A DNA stretch of 64,000 bases from an uncultured Candidatus Poseidoniales archaeon (GCA_905182185.1 CAJJAP010000009.1:1-64000); one strand, 5' to 3'. Counted from the stretch's first letter, positions 53,874 to 64,000 are shown. Notes: a model not told the origin generated them from the sequence alone. A program made the numbers and translations.

Positions 53874-54351
53874 AACCACCTACGTATTCAACGCAGATGG
53901 TCTCATCATGGGACGATTAGCATCTACTGTTGCTGAACTTCTCATAAAGGCAGCACGGGAAGATCGTGATGACAAAGTTATCATTATCAACTCAGAGAAA
54001 GCAATCGTATCTGGTCGACCACGTTCGGTATTAAACACATACCAAGCAAAGTATAAGTTGAACCATCCACGTAAGGGTCCATTTTTCCCACGTATGCCTG
54101 ACATGATTATGAAGCGTACCGTCCGTGGAATGCTTCCTTACCAAAGAAAGAACGTTGGACGCCGTGCAATACGCAATCTAAAGGTCGAGATCGGTTGCCC
54201 ATCTCACTTAGAATCCGACCTTCCTGATGGCCATGAATCTGGCGATGATAGCAAGATTAGAAGAGCACTACCAGATCGCTTTATTCTCCTTGGAGATATT
54301 TCAGCTAATCTTGGTGCACCAGCCCACCGATGGACTGGAGGTGAACAATGA
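53866..54351 (+). CDS. rplM: 50S ribosomal protein L13 (uL13)
   Basis: VFNADGLIMGRLASTVAELL…INSEKAIVSGRP…RMPDMIMKRTVRGMLPYQR. Confidence 0.95.
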   Translation: MPETTYVFNADGLIMGRLASTVAELLIKAAREDRDDKVIIINSEKAIVSGRPRSVLNTYQAKYKLNHPRKGPFFPRMPDMIMKRTVRGMLPYQRKNVGRRAIRNLKVEIGCPSHLESDLPDGHESGDDSKIRRALPDRFILLGDISANLGAPAHRWTGGEQ

Positions 54352-54785
54352 TGGCAGTTAAGAAAAAGAAATCAGTTGAATCCTCAGGAAAGCGTAAGAC
54401 AGCAGTTGCTCGTGCAAGCGTTATCGCTGGCAAGGGAAGAGTTCGTGTTAACAGTGAACCAATTGAAATCCTTTCCCCATCCCTTGCACGTCGCAAGGCT
54501 ATGGAACCACTAACTATTGCTGACGCTATGAAACGTCTTAGCAAGGTTGACATCAATATTACCACTGAAGGTGGCGGTATTATGGGACAAACCGATGCTA
54601 TTCGTACTGCTATTGCACGTGGACTTGTCCACTACAATGGTGGCAAAGAGGGAATCGACGAAGAACTACGAAACGAATACTTGAGATTCGACCGTAGCCT
54701 ATTGGTCAACGATCCTCGTCGCAAGGAGGCCAAACATCAACTTGGTCGCGGTGCTCGTAAGAAGAAGCAGAAGTCGTATAGATGA
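54348..54785 (+). CDS. rpsI: 30S ribosomal protein S9 (uS9)
   Basis: SSGKRKTAVARASVIAGKGRVRVN…C-terminal RRKEAKHQLGRGARKKKQKSYR. Confidence 0.96.
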   Translation: MMAVKKKKSVESSGKRKTAVARASVIAGKGRVRVNSEPIEILSPSLARRKAMEPLTIADAMKRLSKVDINITTEGGGIMGQTDAIRTAIARGLVHYNGGKEGIDEELRNEYLRFDRSLLVNDPRRKEAKHQLGRGARKKKQKSYR

Positions 54786-54796
54786 GGTGATTAATT

Positions 54797-55000
54797 ATGA
54801 TAATTCCAATCCGTTGTTTCAGTTGTGGAGGCTTAATTGCCCACAAGTGGGAAGAGTACAAAGAGAAAATCGCAGTTGGCATTGAAATGGCAGACGCCCT
54901 CGACCAAATCGGGCTAAGCCGTTACTGTTGCCGTAGAATGTATGTTGGACACCACGATCTCATTGAAGAAATCGCACCGTTCAGCACCTCTCTAAAGTGA
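54797..55000 (+). CDS. rpoN: DNA-directed RNA polymerase subunit N
   Basis: MIIPIRCFSCGGLIAHKWEEY…LDQIGLSRYCCRRMYVGHHDLIEEIAPF. Confidence 0.97.
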   Translation: MIIPIRCFSCGGLIAHKWEEYKEKIAVGIEMADALDQIGLSRYCCRRMYVGHHDLIEEIAPFSTSLK

Positions 55001-55103
55001 GTAACTCTGACTAGTTATTGTAAATCATTGTAGGGTCGTAAGACTCGACAATAATAACTCACAATACAGCCTAATCATTCTGACGCGAAGCCTTTGGGTT
55101 CTT

Positions 55104-58100
55104 ATGGATAATCAAAGAGGCATAGGCATGGCAAGCATGCGCACCCATCTTCTCGTCTTATTGCTACTCGTTGCACCAATGACTAGTTTCATAACCCCAT
55201 CTTCTGCAGATAGTGTCATCAATTCCGACACCGATTGGAGTGGGGAAATTATTCTTAGTGGAAATGTTACAGTCGCTAATGGTACAACTCTGACCATTCA
55301 ACCTGGAACGACAATAGACGCCAAAGAGTATTGGATCTCTGTTGAAGGAACTTTGAATGCCAATGACGTATTCTTCAATTCAAGTATTCCATCTCTTACT
55401 CAAGGTTCGCATGGTGCCGGGCTTTGGGTTGGAATTGAAATAGCAGCAAACGGTCATGCTAATTTACAAAACGTAATTATTGAAAATGCTGAAATTGGAG
55501 TTTTAGTTGAAGGAACGCTGCAAGCAACCCAACTCATAGTCAATGACTCATACATGGCCATTGATTCAATCGGTAGTTCATCTGTTACTGATATATCAGC
55601 AAACCATATTGACTTTGACACTATTAGGAATAGTGGGGACATAGATGTCGATGGAGCAATCTTCGATGATATTGCAATTGGAATTTCTAATAGTGGCAAT
55701 TTCTTCGGCCAAGACATTACTATCTCCTCAGCAGGAGTTGGTATAAGTGCAAGCAATGGTAATTTAGTTGCCAACCGAATCAGCATTGGTCAAACAACAG
55801 TCGCCATCTCTTCAGTATCTGGGGCTTCAGTAGAAGTGTCAAACATCACAGGTACAGACGTGGCATTACTCATCGATGCGGCAAATAGTGACGACTTACA
55901 AGTCAATACTGCTGCGGTAGCGGGGCAGAGACTACTCAGCGCTAACGGAGCGACACAGTATCAATTGAATGATGTCAAATTCCAATCGTCAATCAATGCC
56001 AATAGAGCTACTATCGATTCAAATTGTGCAGGTATTTGTCAATTTAACCAACTAGAAGTTTGGGATAGCAACCATATCGCCAGTCTATCTGGAATTGGTG
56101 AACATCAATTTTCAGCATCAGATTTATCCGGCCAAGATAGTGGTATATCGGCATCAGGACAAGGGTTCTTAACAATACAGTCAACTAATATCACAACCCA
56201 ACAAAACGCACTAATAATTTCAGGGCCAAATTCAGAAATCCAAGGTCTTGATATTGAACACCTAGGAACTATTTCACGCGCAGCTAATATCTTGGGCGGC
56301 ACTCACGATTGGGATGAGATAATAATTGAAAAAACATACAGTTCTTTTGATAGCGAATCTGAAGCTCTAAACATTTGGTATTCGGACATTCAGTTAGGTA
56401 ATTTCGAAGTAAATAATTTTGCTACTTCTATCAATGCAGAACAAAGCACAATCGTGGCAAAAGATATTGTTTTGGAATATGGTGAAGAAGTTGGTATTGA
56501 TTTATCCGACTCTACATTAAAGGCAGATTCACTTCAAACCACCGCTCAAAACACAGGGGCAAATCTAATCGGCCAATCATCACTTCATCTAAGTCAATGG
56601 GTGGCAGCACTCCACTCTACACCACTGTCCTTGTCAGATGGTGCTGATGCCACAGTTCGTAACTTCCAACCTCAAAATTCAGCGGGTTCATCTCAAGCAC
56701 TGGGTGACGGGTATTTCCTCTATGGTTCTTCAACTTCACAAATAATTGCTACATCATCATCTGATAAGTTCATTGAAACAGCGGTAACTTTCACAGATTT
56801 ACTGGGCAATCCAGTAGAAGCCAATATCAATGTTCATGATTTTGAATTGATCAGCGATATCAATGGCGCTGCGGACTTACCTCTCTTGTCTTCAGGTTCA
56901 ATTGTTTCAGTAACACTCGACGGTGCGGGTGTAAGGGTTTCTCTCACTGGTGGACAGGTTGGTCAATCAGTGCAAATACCAGTAATTCCTTCAGGGGATT
57001 GGACTATTCCTAGTGGACAATTTGTAGTTCTTAATCCGAAGGTCGATGGAACAGCACATATGCTAACTGGAGATTTGACAATTTCAAATAATGCTGGCCT
57101 TTCATTGGTTGGCGTAGATTTGCAATTACCTCAAACAGCGGAAATAGATGTTCAAGGTGCAGGTATTCTAAGTGGCCAAGATGCAATAATCTCAGTGGCT
57201 AACATTTTCGCAGGAACATCTGCAATGGTTACAGCAGACGCAGATAATTCTTTGACTATAGACGCCAATCTCATTTGGTCATGCCAAACACTTCGCGAGA
57301 TTTCTAGTTTGGTCATCAAGGGTAGCCTAACACTGCAACCAGGGTGTAAAGTAGAAATGACCGGAGGAGATGTAGAAGGAAGTATAACAGTCCTAACAGG
57401 TGGTGAATTCACATTATTATCCAAACTCGACATCACAGTATTAGACAAAGGAGAGCCGGTAGTAGGTGCAATAGTTTCTGTGGATGGAGCAACGTCTCAA
57501 ACCGATAATGATGGTAAAGTCTCAACTTCAGCAATCGCTCGACACGTCGACGATTCTAGTGATACAATAGGTGGAATCAAAACCGTTGCTTTGCAAATAG
57601 AATCTTTCACCGACATGACCTCATGGGATTCATCGACCAGTTTAACTCATACATTCATGGCATCAACTCTCCCAACTGGAGTAGTTAACTCATGGCTGAT
57701 ATTAGAGGCACAATGGAGCCCATACTACTTGGATGGTAACTTGGAAGTTGGCCAATTCACTACTTTAACAATTCATGACGGAGTCGCCATTCGTTCTACA
57801 GAAGGTTCAACGATAACAGTAAACGGAATTCTAGATGCTGGAATCGCTACACTCTCTAGCACAGGGTTTGGCGCTCGTTGGGGTGGATTAGTATTGGGGG
57901 ATTACACCAGTTCTCTTATTGATTTATCAGGGACTCATGTAGTAGAGGCAAGTAGTGCAATTACAATTCCAAACCTCGGAACAGTAGATGCTAGTTCAGC
58001 ATTATTCGCTCGTTCTAGTGGTTCAGACCCACTAATACAGATTTCTTCAGGTAGTTCAGCAGCAGTTAATATTCGGAACTCTGAATTCCATGACGGAGGT

Positions 58101-59795
58101 TCAGGTTGTATTTTCGCATATCCGTCTCAATCGGTTCTAACCTTGTCAGGCGTTGAATTAGATACATGTAATGGGCCAGGTATTTGGGCAAGACAAGTTG
58201 ATTTACAGATAGACGGTCTCAAAATCGGAGAAAACATTTCTTCAGGAATGGAACTTACTGGAGTTACTGGTAGTGCTAAAGATATCAATGCCAATTCATT
58301 CAATGGTGACGGTAATGTATTGTGGCTTGAATCAATAGACGGAGAGTTTTCAGTTGAAGGATTTAGTGCTACAACCTCTGGGGCTGCAGCGATCGCAGGA
58401 ACAACCAATAGAGAAATCATATTATCAAACATTGAGATAAACGGCGCTCCTGCAATAGATTTTGATAATACGGCTGGAATTATTTCTGGATTAAATTTGA
58501 ACGGCCAAGGAACAGGTACTGGTTTGACGGCACATCATGGAAAAACATCCTCTTCTCTAGTGATAGAAGATGCAAATATTGCAAATTATGCAGTTGCAAT
58601 AGACTTACACGCCGATGCAGGTGAAAATCCAGCAAATCTAATAATGCGAAATACTGATTTGTGGGCGAGTACGGCAATATCGGCGGAAGGTTTTGGTTGC
58701 ATTATTGAAGAAGGAAGTATAGTAGGGGAGATAGAATCCTCTTCGGCTGAAATCACCTTGGTAGATGTTGACAGTCAGTCAACAACCGTTTCCTTATTAC
58801 AATCCGATGTTTATATCTTTGAGACCTTTATCCTAGACGCTAAAATGAATAATCAATCACTCGATGCTGATTACCAAGTATTAGTTTCAGGCATAGATAG
58901 TCAACCTACGAGTTATAGCGGGCAAGGTGCAGAAGCAAGATTATTACTGAAATGGATTTCATCAACCACAACATATGAAGCGACTTCAATCACTCTAATG
59001 GCTAGTGCAGAAGGTGTTATTGATTCTGAAGCAACCTTTGATTTACCAGTAGATAACAATAACCATCTGATAGTTAACATGACTGTAAACGGCCAACCAA
59101 CAGTCACTATTAGTGCTCCATATTCCGGTCAAAGGTTCATGGAGTCAACATATCTAACGGCGATTGCACAAGTCTCTGATGATTATGATTCAACAGAGCA
59201 ATTAACTCTACTTTGGATTGTCACCGATTCATCAGGAAATGAAGTTCTTACCGGTCCAAGCGAATTACAATATAATTTGACAGATATTCCACAAGGACTC
59301 TATGTATTGGAATTACAAGTAACAGATTCATTTGGCAAGATGTCAACAGCGAGTGTTGACTTTGAAGTGACAGCACTCGATTCCGATGGAGATTGGACAG
59401 CGACCTGTGACGATAGCGATTGGTTTGATAATACAATATCACGTTCTTGTGGCCCAGATGTCTATGATGAGGATGACGATAATGATAGATTTACGGATAT
59501 CAAAGATAAATTCCCACTGGATGCCTGTGCATATTTAGATAGTGATGATGATGGAATGCCTGACACTATCAATTGCCCCGAAGGAATGTCCACATGGTTA
59601 TTCGAAGATCAAGATGATGACAATGATGGAACGCCGGATATCTTAGAAGGTGTTTCCACTAAAGATGGCTCCATGATTTCAAACACAGGGCTACTTCTTG
59701 TTATCGGTTTAATCATATTGGCAATAATGTTGGTAGTGCGTTCTAGGCGAGGCGGCGATGCCGAGATGAAAGAATTTGACGAACGACTTCTTTGA
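55104..59795 (+). CDS. giant secreted/membrane-anchored parallel-beta-helix-like protein with TSP3-like repeats
   Basis: Intact 1563-aa ORF: signal peptide, VINSDTDWSGEIILSGNVTVANGTTLTIQPGTTIDA right-handed beta-helix type repeats, DEDDDNDRFTDIKDKFP, C-terminal TM + RSRRGG. Confidence 0.9.
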   Translation: MDNQRGIGMASMRTHLLVLLLLVAPMTSFITPSSADSVINSDTDWSGEIILSGNVTVANGTTLTIQPGTTIDAKEYWISVEGTLNANDVFFNSSIPSLTQGSHGAGLWVGIEIAANGHANLQNVIIENAEIGVLVEGTLQATQLIVNDSYMAIDSIGSSSVTDISANHIDFDTIRNSGDIDVDGAIFDDIAIGISNSGNFFGQDITISSAGVGISASNGNLVANRISIGQTTVAISSVSGASVEVSNITGTDVALLIDAANSDDLQVNTAAVAGQRLLSANGATQYQLNDVKFQSSINANRATIDSNCAGICQFNQLEVWDSNHIASLSGIGEHQFSASDLSGQDSGISASGQGFLTIQSTNITTQQNALIISGPNSEIQGLDIEHLGTISRAANILGGTHDWDEIIIEKTYSSFDSESEALNIWYSDIQLGNFEVNNFATSINAEQSTIVAKDIVLEYGEEVGIDLSDSTLKADSLQTTAQNTGANLIGQSSLHLSQWVAALHSTPLSLSDGADATVRNFQPQNSAGSSQALGDGYFLYGSSTSQIIATSSSDKFIETAVTFTDLLGNPVEANINVHDFELISDINGAADLPLLSSGSIVSVTLDGAGVRVSLTGGQVGQSVQIPVIPSGDWTIPSGQFVVLNPKVDGTAHMLTGDLTISNNAGLSLVGVDLQLPQTAEIDVQGAGILSGQDAIISVANIFAGTSAMVTADADNSLTIDANLIWSCQTLREISSLVIKGSLTLQPGCKVEMTGGDVEGSITVLTGGEFTLLSKLDITVLDKGEPVVGAIVSVDGATSQTDNDGKVSTSAIARHVDDSSDTIGGIKTVALQIESFTDMTSWDSSTSLTHTFMASTLPTGVVNSWLILEAQWSPYYLDGNLEVGQFTTLTIHDGVAIRSTEGSTITVNGILDAGIATLSSTGFGARWGGLVLGDYTSSLIDLSGTHVVEASSAITIPNLGTVDASSALFARSSGSDPLIQISSGSSAAVNIRNSEFHDGGSGCIFAYPSQSVLTLSGVELDTCNGPGIWARQVDLQIDGLKIGENISSGMELTGVTGSAKDINANSFNGDGNVLWLESIDGEFSVEGFSATTSGAAAIAGTTNREIILSNIEINGAPAIDFDNTAGIISGLNLNGQGTGTGLTAHHGKTSSSLVIEDANIANYAVAIDLHADAGENPANLIMRNTDLWASTAISAEGFGCIIEEGSIVGEIESSSAEITLVDVDSQSTTVSLLQSDVYIFETFILDAKMNNQSLDADYQVLVSGIDSQPTSYSGQGAEARLLLKWISSTTTYEATSITLMASAEGVIDSEATFDLPVDNNNHLIVNMTVNGQPTVTISAPYSGQRFMESTYLTAIAQVSDDYDSTEQLTLLWIVTDSSGNEVLTGPSELQYNLTDIPQGLYVLELQVTDSFGKMSTASVDFEVTALDSDGDWTATCDDSDWFDNTISRSCGPDVYDEDDDNDRFTDIKDKFPLDACAYLDSDDDGMPDTINCPEGMSTWLFEDQDDDNDGTPDILEGVSTKDGSMISNTGLLLVIGLIILAIMLVVRSRRGGDAEMKEFDERLL

Positions 59796-59804
59796 GGCGA
59801 TACC

Positions 59805-60383
59805 ATGGGGACATCCAACGCCTTACCAGATGCGAATGACATCGCCTTTGTAGCGGTTTCAATTCTCGCAATAATAATCGCATGGGATGCTTATTGGTTG
59901 ACAAAACAACGCGCTGACGTACCCACTCTCGGAAAACAGGGAAACGGAAATTTTGCTTGGAAAAGTGAAGGTGCTCAAGAAGTGATAAGGCAATGGGGCA
60001 ATCTTGGTTCAATGGCAGCGATGATGGTACTACCATGGGCGTTAGTACAACTGTCCAACACCTCGGCAACCTATGTGATAATATGGGACATTTTACTCGC
60101 CCTCCATTTGATTTCTTTATTGGTTCCTAAGCGTTATGCAATAACAACAACTCATCTATTTGCTGATGGACAAAGGTATCCATGGTCGATGTTAAAACTA
60201 GCAAAAAGACAACCAAAGCGACGAATCATGCTATTGAGGAAGGGCTGGGGTATTTTTGGTCCATTGCCACTGGGAGGTGATCGCCATGACTTATCGATTG
60301 CCAGATTACAGATTGAAAATGTGATTTCTGCAAAACAATTCCCAAGTACTACTTTTGAATCTAATATAGGCGAATCTGAATAA
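59805..60383 (+). CDS. membrane protein of unknown function
   Basis: 192-aa ORF with three or more hydrophobic segments. Confidence 0.6.
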   Translation: MGTSNALPDANDIAFVAVSILAIIIAWDAYWLTKQRADVPTLGKQGNGNFAWKSEGAQEVIRQWGNLGSMAAMMVLPWALVQLSNTSATYVIIWDILLALHLISLLVPKRYAITTTHLFADGQRYPWSMLKLAKRQPKRRIMLLRKGWGIFGPLPLGGDRHDLSIARLQIENVISAKQFPSTTFESNIGESE

Positions 60384-60426
60384 TAGGTAGCATTACAATC
60401 AAAACCCCCATTGTTTTGGCCTGTAC

Positions 60427-60855
60427 ATGGATTGGACAAGAAGCGGTGATGACATCTTCATCCGGCTAGACCCTGGTGAAGAAATACATGCGGGTATTAG
60501 AGAAGTTGCAGAAAAAGAAAATGTCAATGCAGCAGCAATAACAAGCGGAATTGGCCGCACTCGCGATAATGCCTATGGATTTATGAACGCAGAACAAATC
60601 TATCAACGTTGGACATTAGAAAGTCCATGTGAATTGGTAACCTTACAGGGCAATTTCGCAAGAATGGTTGATGGTAGTGGATTTACCCATCTTCATGCTA
60701 CATTCACTAACGATGATGTTGAAGTGCATGCAGGACACATGTTCCATGCAACAGTGGAAGTCGTTGCAGAGATTCACATGCGCGTAATGAGCAAATCCAT
60801 TATGACAAGGTGCCCAATGGCCAATAGTGAATTTGTTGCTCTATCCTTTGAGTGA
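60427..60855 (+). CDS. PPC/DUF296 domain protein
   Basis: FIRLDPGEEIHAGIREVAEKENVNAAAITSGIGRTRDNAYGF…HLHATFTNDDVEVHAGHMFHATV. Confidence 0.85.
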   Translation: MDWTRSGDDIFIRLDPGEEIHAGIREVAEKENVNAAAITSGIGRTRDNAYGFMNAEQIYQRWTLESPCELVTLQGNFARMVDGSGFTHLHATFTNDDVEVHAGHMFHATVEVVAEIHMRVMSKSIMTRCPMANSEFVALSFE

Positions 60856-61030
60856 AAGTTCTTCTTGAGCTAAAAGTTCGAAGTATGTTTTTTAATCAAA
60901 AAACGAAACTCAATTATTGTAAATTATATGCGGATAAGGGCGTATTTCCAAGAAATAAACGCTGAGAGTGCATATTGAAATTAGATTTGCAGGGTATTGA
61001 TTTATGTAGAGTGGACTAACGGATAAAGAT

Positions 61031-63004
61031 ATGGATAAAACCTTCGCCTTATTTATGACCGCACTTTTACTTCTTTCAGGATGTCTCGGGGTAGATGATG
61101 ATTCAATCTCCGACGCTATCACCATACTAGGCTGTAATGATGCTACTGCTCTAAACTACGATGCTAATAACAGTGCAGCAGAATCAGTCAATACAACTGC
61201 ATTCTGTGCATCAGAAGAAGCATTAGAGCAAGGAATTATGGAATTCATTCAGTTTATGGATGAAGGCCCTGGTGACAATATCACCACTACTATAGGATAT
61301 TCTATGCAAGTATCCGAAGTATTTGAAGACAATTTAACATGGACTTACCTCGAAACAACGCTTATGACACCCACTGGACTGAAATCTACTACAGAGGATA
61401 ACTATGGCGAGGAATTCAGCATTGAAGAAATAATCCTTTCAGGCAACCAAATTCAATACTCAACTTCAACCAATGAAAGTAGCATGACAGTTCGCATGAC
61501 CCATGCACATGGATTCATGGAATTCCTTGACATGGAAGATAACGACATGGAAGATGACGACATGGAAGATGAAGACATGGAAGATGAAGAGGATGAAGAT
61601 CCTGCTAGCGAAGATTACACCCAATACTTCACTATAAATGCAACTTTTGAAGACTTTAGCATTACTGAAGCAGGAATGACATTCACTGGATTATTAAATG
61701 TAGCAGGCGCACCATTTGGTGAACTTGTAGTTCATACTACTACTGATTTCGCAGTAACCGGATTTACATTAGTTGATGTAAACGAAGCTAACAATTACGT
61801 CAGCTTTACTCTGATTAATTCTGGCGAAGCAGTTGTTGATGAAACAATAGCACTTTCTGCTCTACCATTCTTATTGTTGAGTGAAGATATGATGGGTATG
61901 TTCGGAGGAGACATGGGCGACGATAGCAACGGTGACGACCAATTCATGTGTGATGACGGCGAACTAATCGATGCTGATTGGGTAAATGATGGCGAAGAAG
62001 ATTGTGCAGACGGCTCAGATGAGTTCGAAGACAACGGTGGAAACAACAACGGAGGAATTGATTCATGGACCTTTAATCGTGATGTTGCTGCTTGTGATGA
62101 GAATAACGACTCAATGGTTGATTATCAAGAATTCATCAATTGTATCGAAACGGATCTTACCAATGATGGATACGGGTCAATGAATGCCACTGATGTAGGT
62201 GCTGATTTAATGTTTGAAATTGGTGACATGGATAACAATAGTCTCTTGAATGAATCTGAACTTTATTCTCTCAACCAAATGATAAACAGTGATGACGAAG
62301 CACCTAGCCCTGAAGAAGCAATGAATGCTTCTGATGCAGATGGTAATGGCACTGTATCTTGGAGTGAGTTTACTGCTGAGTGGAATACAAATTGGACTGA
62401 GTCTGGAAACTTATCTGACGATTCAGAATTTGAATCCCAACTATATTCAGCATTCAATGATTCTGACATGGATAATAGCAGTGAGTTAAACCTCTCTGAA
62501 TTAGAGTTATTCATTGACGAGGTTGACATGATCATGAATGACATGAACAACGAAGGAACTGATGAAGGAACTGATGAAGGAACTGATGAAGATACTGGCG
62601 ACTCTGAAACCCTGTATATTATGGCCTTTATGCCTGGAGAAGGAGTTCTAGATGATTACAGCCTTGTCCTAGCAAATTGTGTAATGTCTGAACAATCTAT
62701 GACCCCTGAATCCTGTGAAGAAGGAGTCTACTCCGTAGTTCTTTCCAGCATAGTCATGGATGGCAATTCTACTTCTCAGCCTGGAGTTATGTTTATGGAT
62801 ACTGATGCAAGCGGAACACTCAGCTCAGGAGATATGATAATTATTGATCATTCACAATTGAATCTTACAGAAGAGTGGAATACTCCACGTCTTCACTCTG
62901 CAGAAGCAAATGCATATGCAGATGAGAATCCAATGATGCCAGGATTCACCGGAATCCTAGCAACACTTGGACTACTTGGTGCAGCATTATCTCGTAGAGA
63001 ATGA
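61031..63004 (+). CDS. acidic EF-hand/LDLa-like lipoprotein with PGF-CTERM-like C-terminus
   Basis: Lipobox LLLSGC, FMCDDGELIDADWVNDGEEDCADGSDE, EF-hand-like DADGNGTVSWSEF, C-terminal MMPGFTGILATLGLLGAALSRRE. Confidence 0.88.
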   Translation: MDKTFALFMTALLLLSGCLGVDDDSISDAITILGCNDATALNYDANNSAAESVNTTAFCASEEALEQGIMEFIQFMDEGPGDNITTTIGYSMQVSEVFEDNLTWTYLETTLMTPTGLKSTTEDNYGEEFSIEEIILSGNQIQYSTSTNESSMTVRMTHAHGFMEFLDMEDNDMEDDDMEDEDMEDEEDEDPASEDYTQYFTINATFEDFSITEAGMTFTGLLNVAGAPFGELVVHTTTDFAVTGFTLVDVNEANNYVSFTLINSGEAVVDETIALSALPFLLLSEDMMGMFGGDMGDDSNGDDQFMCDDGELIDADWVNDGEEDCADGSDEFEDNGGNNNGGIDSWTFNRDVAACDENNDSMVDYQEFINCIETDLTNDGYGSMNATDVGADLMFEIGDMDNNSLLNESELYSLNQMINSDDEAPSPEEAMNASDADGNGTVSWSEFTAEWNTNWTESGNLSDDSEFESQLYSAFNDSDMDNSSELNLSELELFIDEVDMIMNDMNNEGTDEGTDEGTDEDTGDSETLYIMAFMPGEGVLDDYSLVLANCVMSEQSMTPESCEEGVYSVVLSSIVMDGNSTSQPGVMFMDTDASGTLSSGDMIIIDHSQLNLTEEWNTPRLHSAEANAYADENPMMPGFTGILATLGLLGAALSRRE

Positions 63005-63080
63005 ATCATTACTGATTAAATCAGGATGCATGCTCAATTCACTTCCTCGGTAGAGGGGGTGGATTGAGAAGTTGTAGATC

Positions 63081-63163
63081 GGTCTAGTCGTACTGTTTGA
63101 TGAATGTAACTACAAGAGTTACACTCGGCCATAATTCGTAATTCTGGTTACGACTAGTAGCCT
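63081..63163 (+). other. candidate structured RNA/leader upstream of ligA
   Basis: Outer stem CTAGTCGTA (63084-63092)/TACGACTAG (63149-63157) enclosing TGTAACT-ACAAG-AGTTACA hairpin (63105-63123). Confidence 0.45.
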
Positions 63164-63260
63164 TGTAGAAAAACTCCATCAGTCAGTAATTAGATAGGAA
63201 ATTTACTTTTCTTGCTATCTAAAGCGAGTGTTCAAGAAGGCTCGCCATCCTGTTCGTATT

Positions 63261-64000
63261 ATGGCGGAAGTCGGTCCAAATCCACAGGATGAAGCCGAGC
63301 GGATTGCTTGGCTATCGCAACGGATAGCCTTCCATTCAGATCTCTATTATAATCAAACACAGACACAGATTACAGATGTAGAATTTGATAGATTGTGGGA
63401 TGAACTGAAAGCGCTTGACCCCAATCACATACAACTCGACATCGTAGGTTCAGATGTAGACCCAGGCACAGTAAAAGTGGACCATATGTTTCCCATGAGT
63501 AGTCTTGACAAGGCTACTAGCGATGAAGAAATCAATCATTTCGTTAACGAAACCGCATTAGGTGCTAGTAGATTCATTTCTCAGCCTAAATTGGACGGCT
63601 CTGCCCTTTCCCTAGAATATCGTAAAGGACGCTTGGTTAGGGCTGCAACACGCGGTAGCGGCGCCAGGGGAGAAGATGTCACTCGCAATGCTCGTAGAAT
63701 AGAAAATGTCCCAGAATCACTGGGAGTGGAGATAGATGTCCATGTTCGCGGTGAAGTTGTAATGCGCAAAACCATGTTTGAGGCAAAATATCGTGATATT
63801 TCCCCTAACCCTCGTAACTTAGCTGCTGGAGCATTGCGGCAAAAGAAAGCAGAGGGTAAAGCAAAGGCAGAGGATTTGGTATTCCAAGCATATGATGCCA
63901 AGTTCCCTGATGCCATTAATCGCCACCCCCAAAGCATTGCTCCTCAAGATTTCAAACAGGACTCCGAAGTTCTACTCTGGTTAAATGAAACAGCCGGCAT
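63261..64000 (+). CDS. ligA: NAD-dependent DNA ligase, N-terminal part (runs off the window)
   Basis: Translation has YYNQTQTQITDVEFDRLWDEL, HMFPMSSLDKA, SQPKLDGSALSLEYRKGRLVRAATRGSGARGEDVT, HVRGEVVM, SPNPRNLAAGALRQKK; no stop before 64000, so absent from ORF track. Confidence 0.95.
   Translation, partial: MAEVGPNPQDEAERIAWLSQRIAFHSDLYYNQTQTQITDVEFDRLWDELKALDPNHIQLDIVGSDVDPGTVKVDHMFPMSSLDKATSDEEINHFVNETALGASRFISQPKLDGSALSLEYRKGRLVRAATRGSGARGEDVTRNARRIENVPESLGVEIDVHVRGEVVMRKTMFEAKYRDISPNPRNLAAGALRQKKAEGKAKAEDLVFQAYDAKFPDAINRHPQSIAPQDFKQDSEVLLWLNETAG

Overview
This 64 kb window looks archaeal, most likely a marine euryarchaeote of the Marine Group II/Poseidoniales type. The evidence is an eL18-uL13-uS9-RpoN cluster, archaeal DnaG primase, enolase, an Lrp-type regulator, a tRNA-Cys(GCA), a PGF-CTERM-like surface lipoprotein and a bacterial-type NAD-dependent DNA ligase at the right edge. 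The left 14 kb is the most unusual part. A tightly packed, co-directional operon (about 2041-14168) encodes a CARF-like/wHTH protein, a DHH/MYG1-like phosphoesterase, a UPF1/Dna2-like SF1 helicase with an internal UVR-like motif, a 1053-aa protein with no recognised family, a coiled-coil protein, a ClpB-D2-like AAA+ ATPase with a degenerate first domain, and an NrdG-type radical SAM protein. No cas genes or CRISPR array are visible. This is a candidate undescribed defence or stress-response system, inferred from gene content only. Other notable structure: an exact 78-bp direct repeat bracketing a YHYH/SCO1 insert that truncates SCO1; several very large Ca-binding-type surface proteins (2622, 1563 and 571 aa, the last with a long Gly-Gln repeat); a covarying pair of hairpins; a structured leader upstream of ligA; and genes absent from the ORF track (a 42-aa zinc-ribbon ORF, frameshifted mobA, frameshifted DUF2892-like gene, ligA 5' end). 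Many genes carry apparent +/-1 frameshifts, so sequencing indels must be separated from real pseudogenes before functional claims are made.
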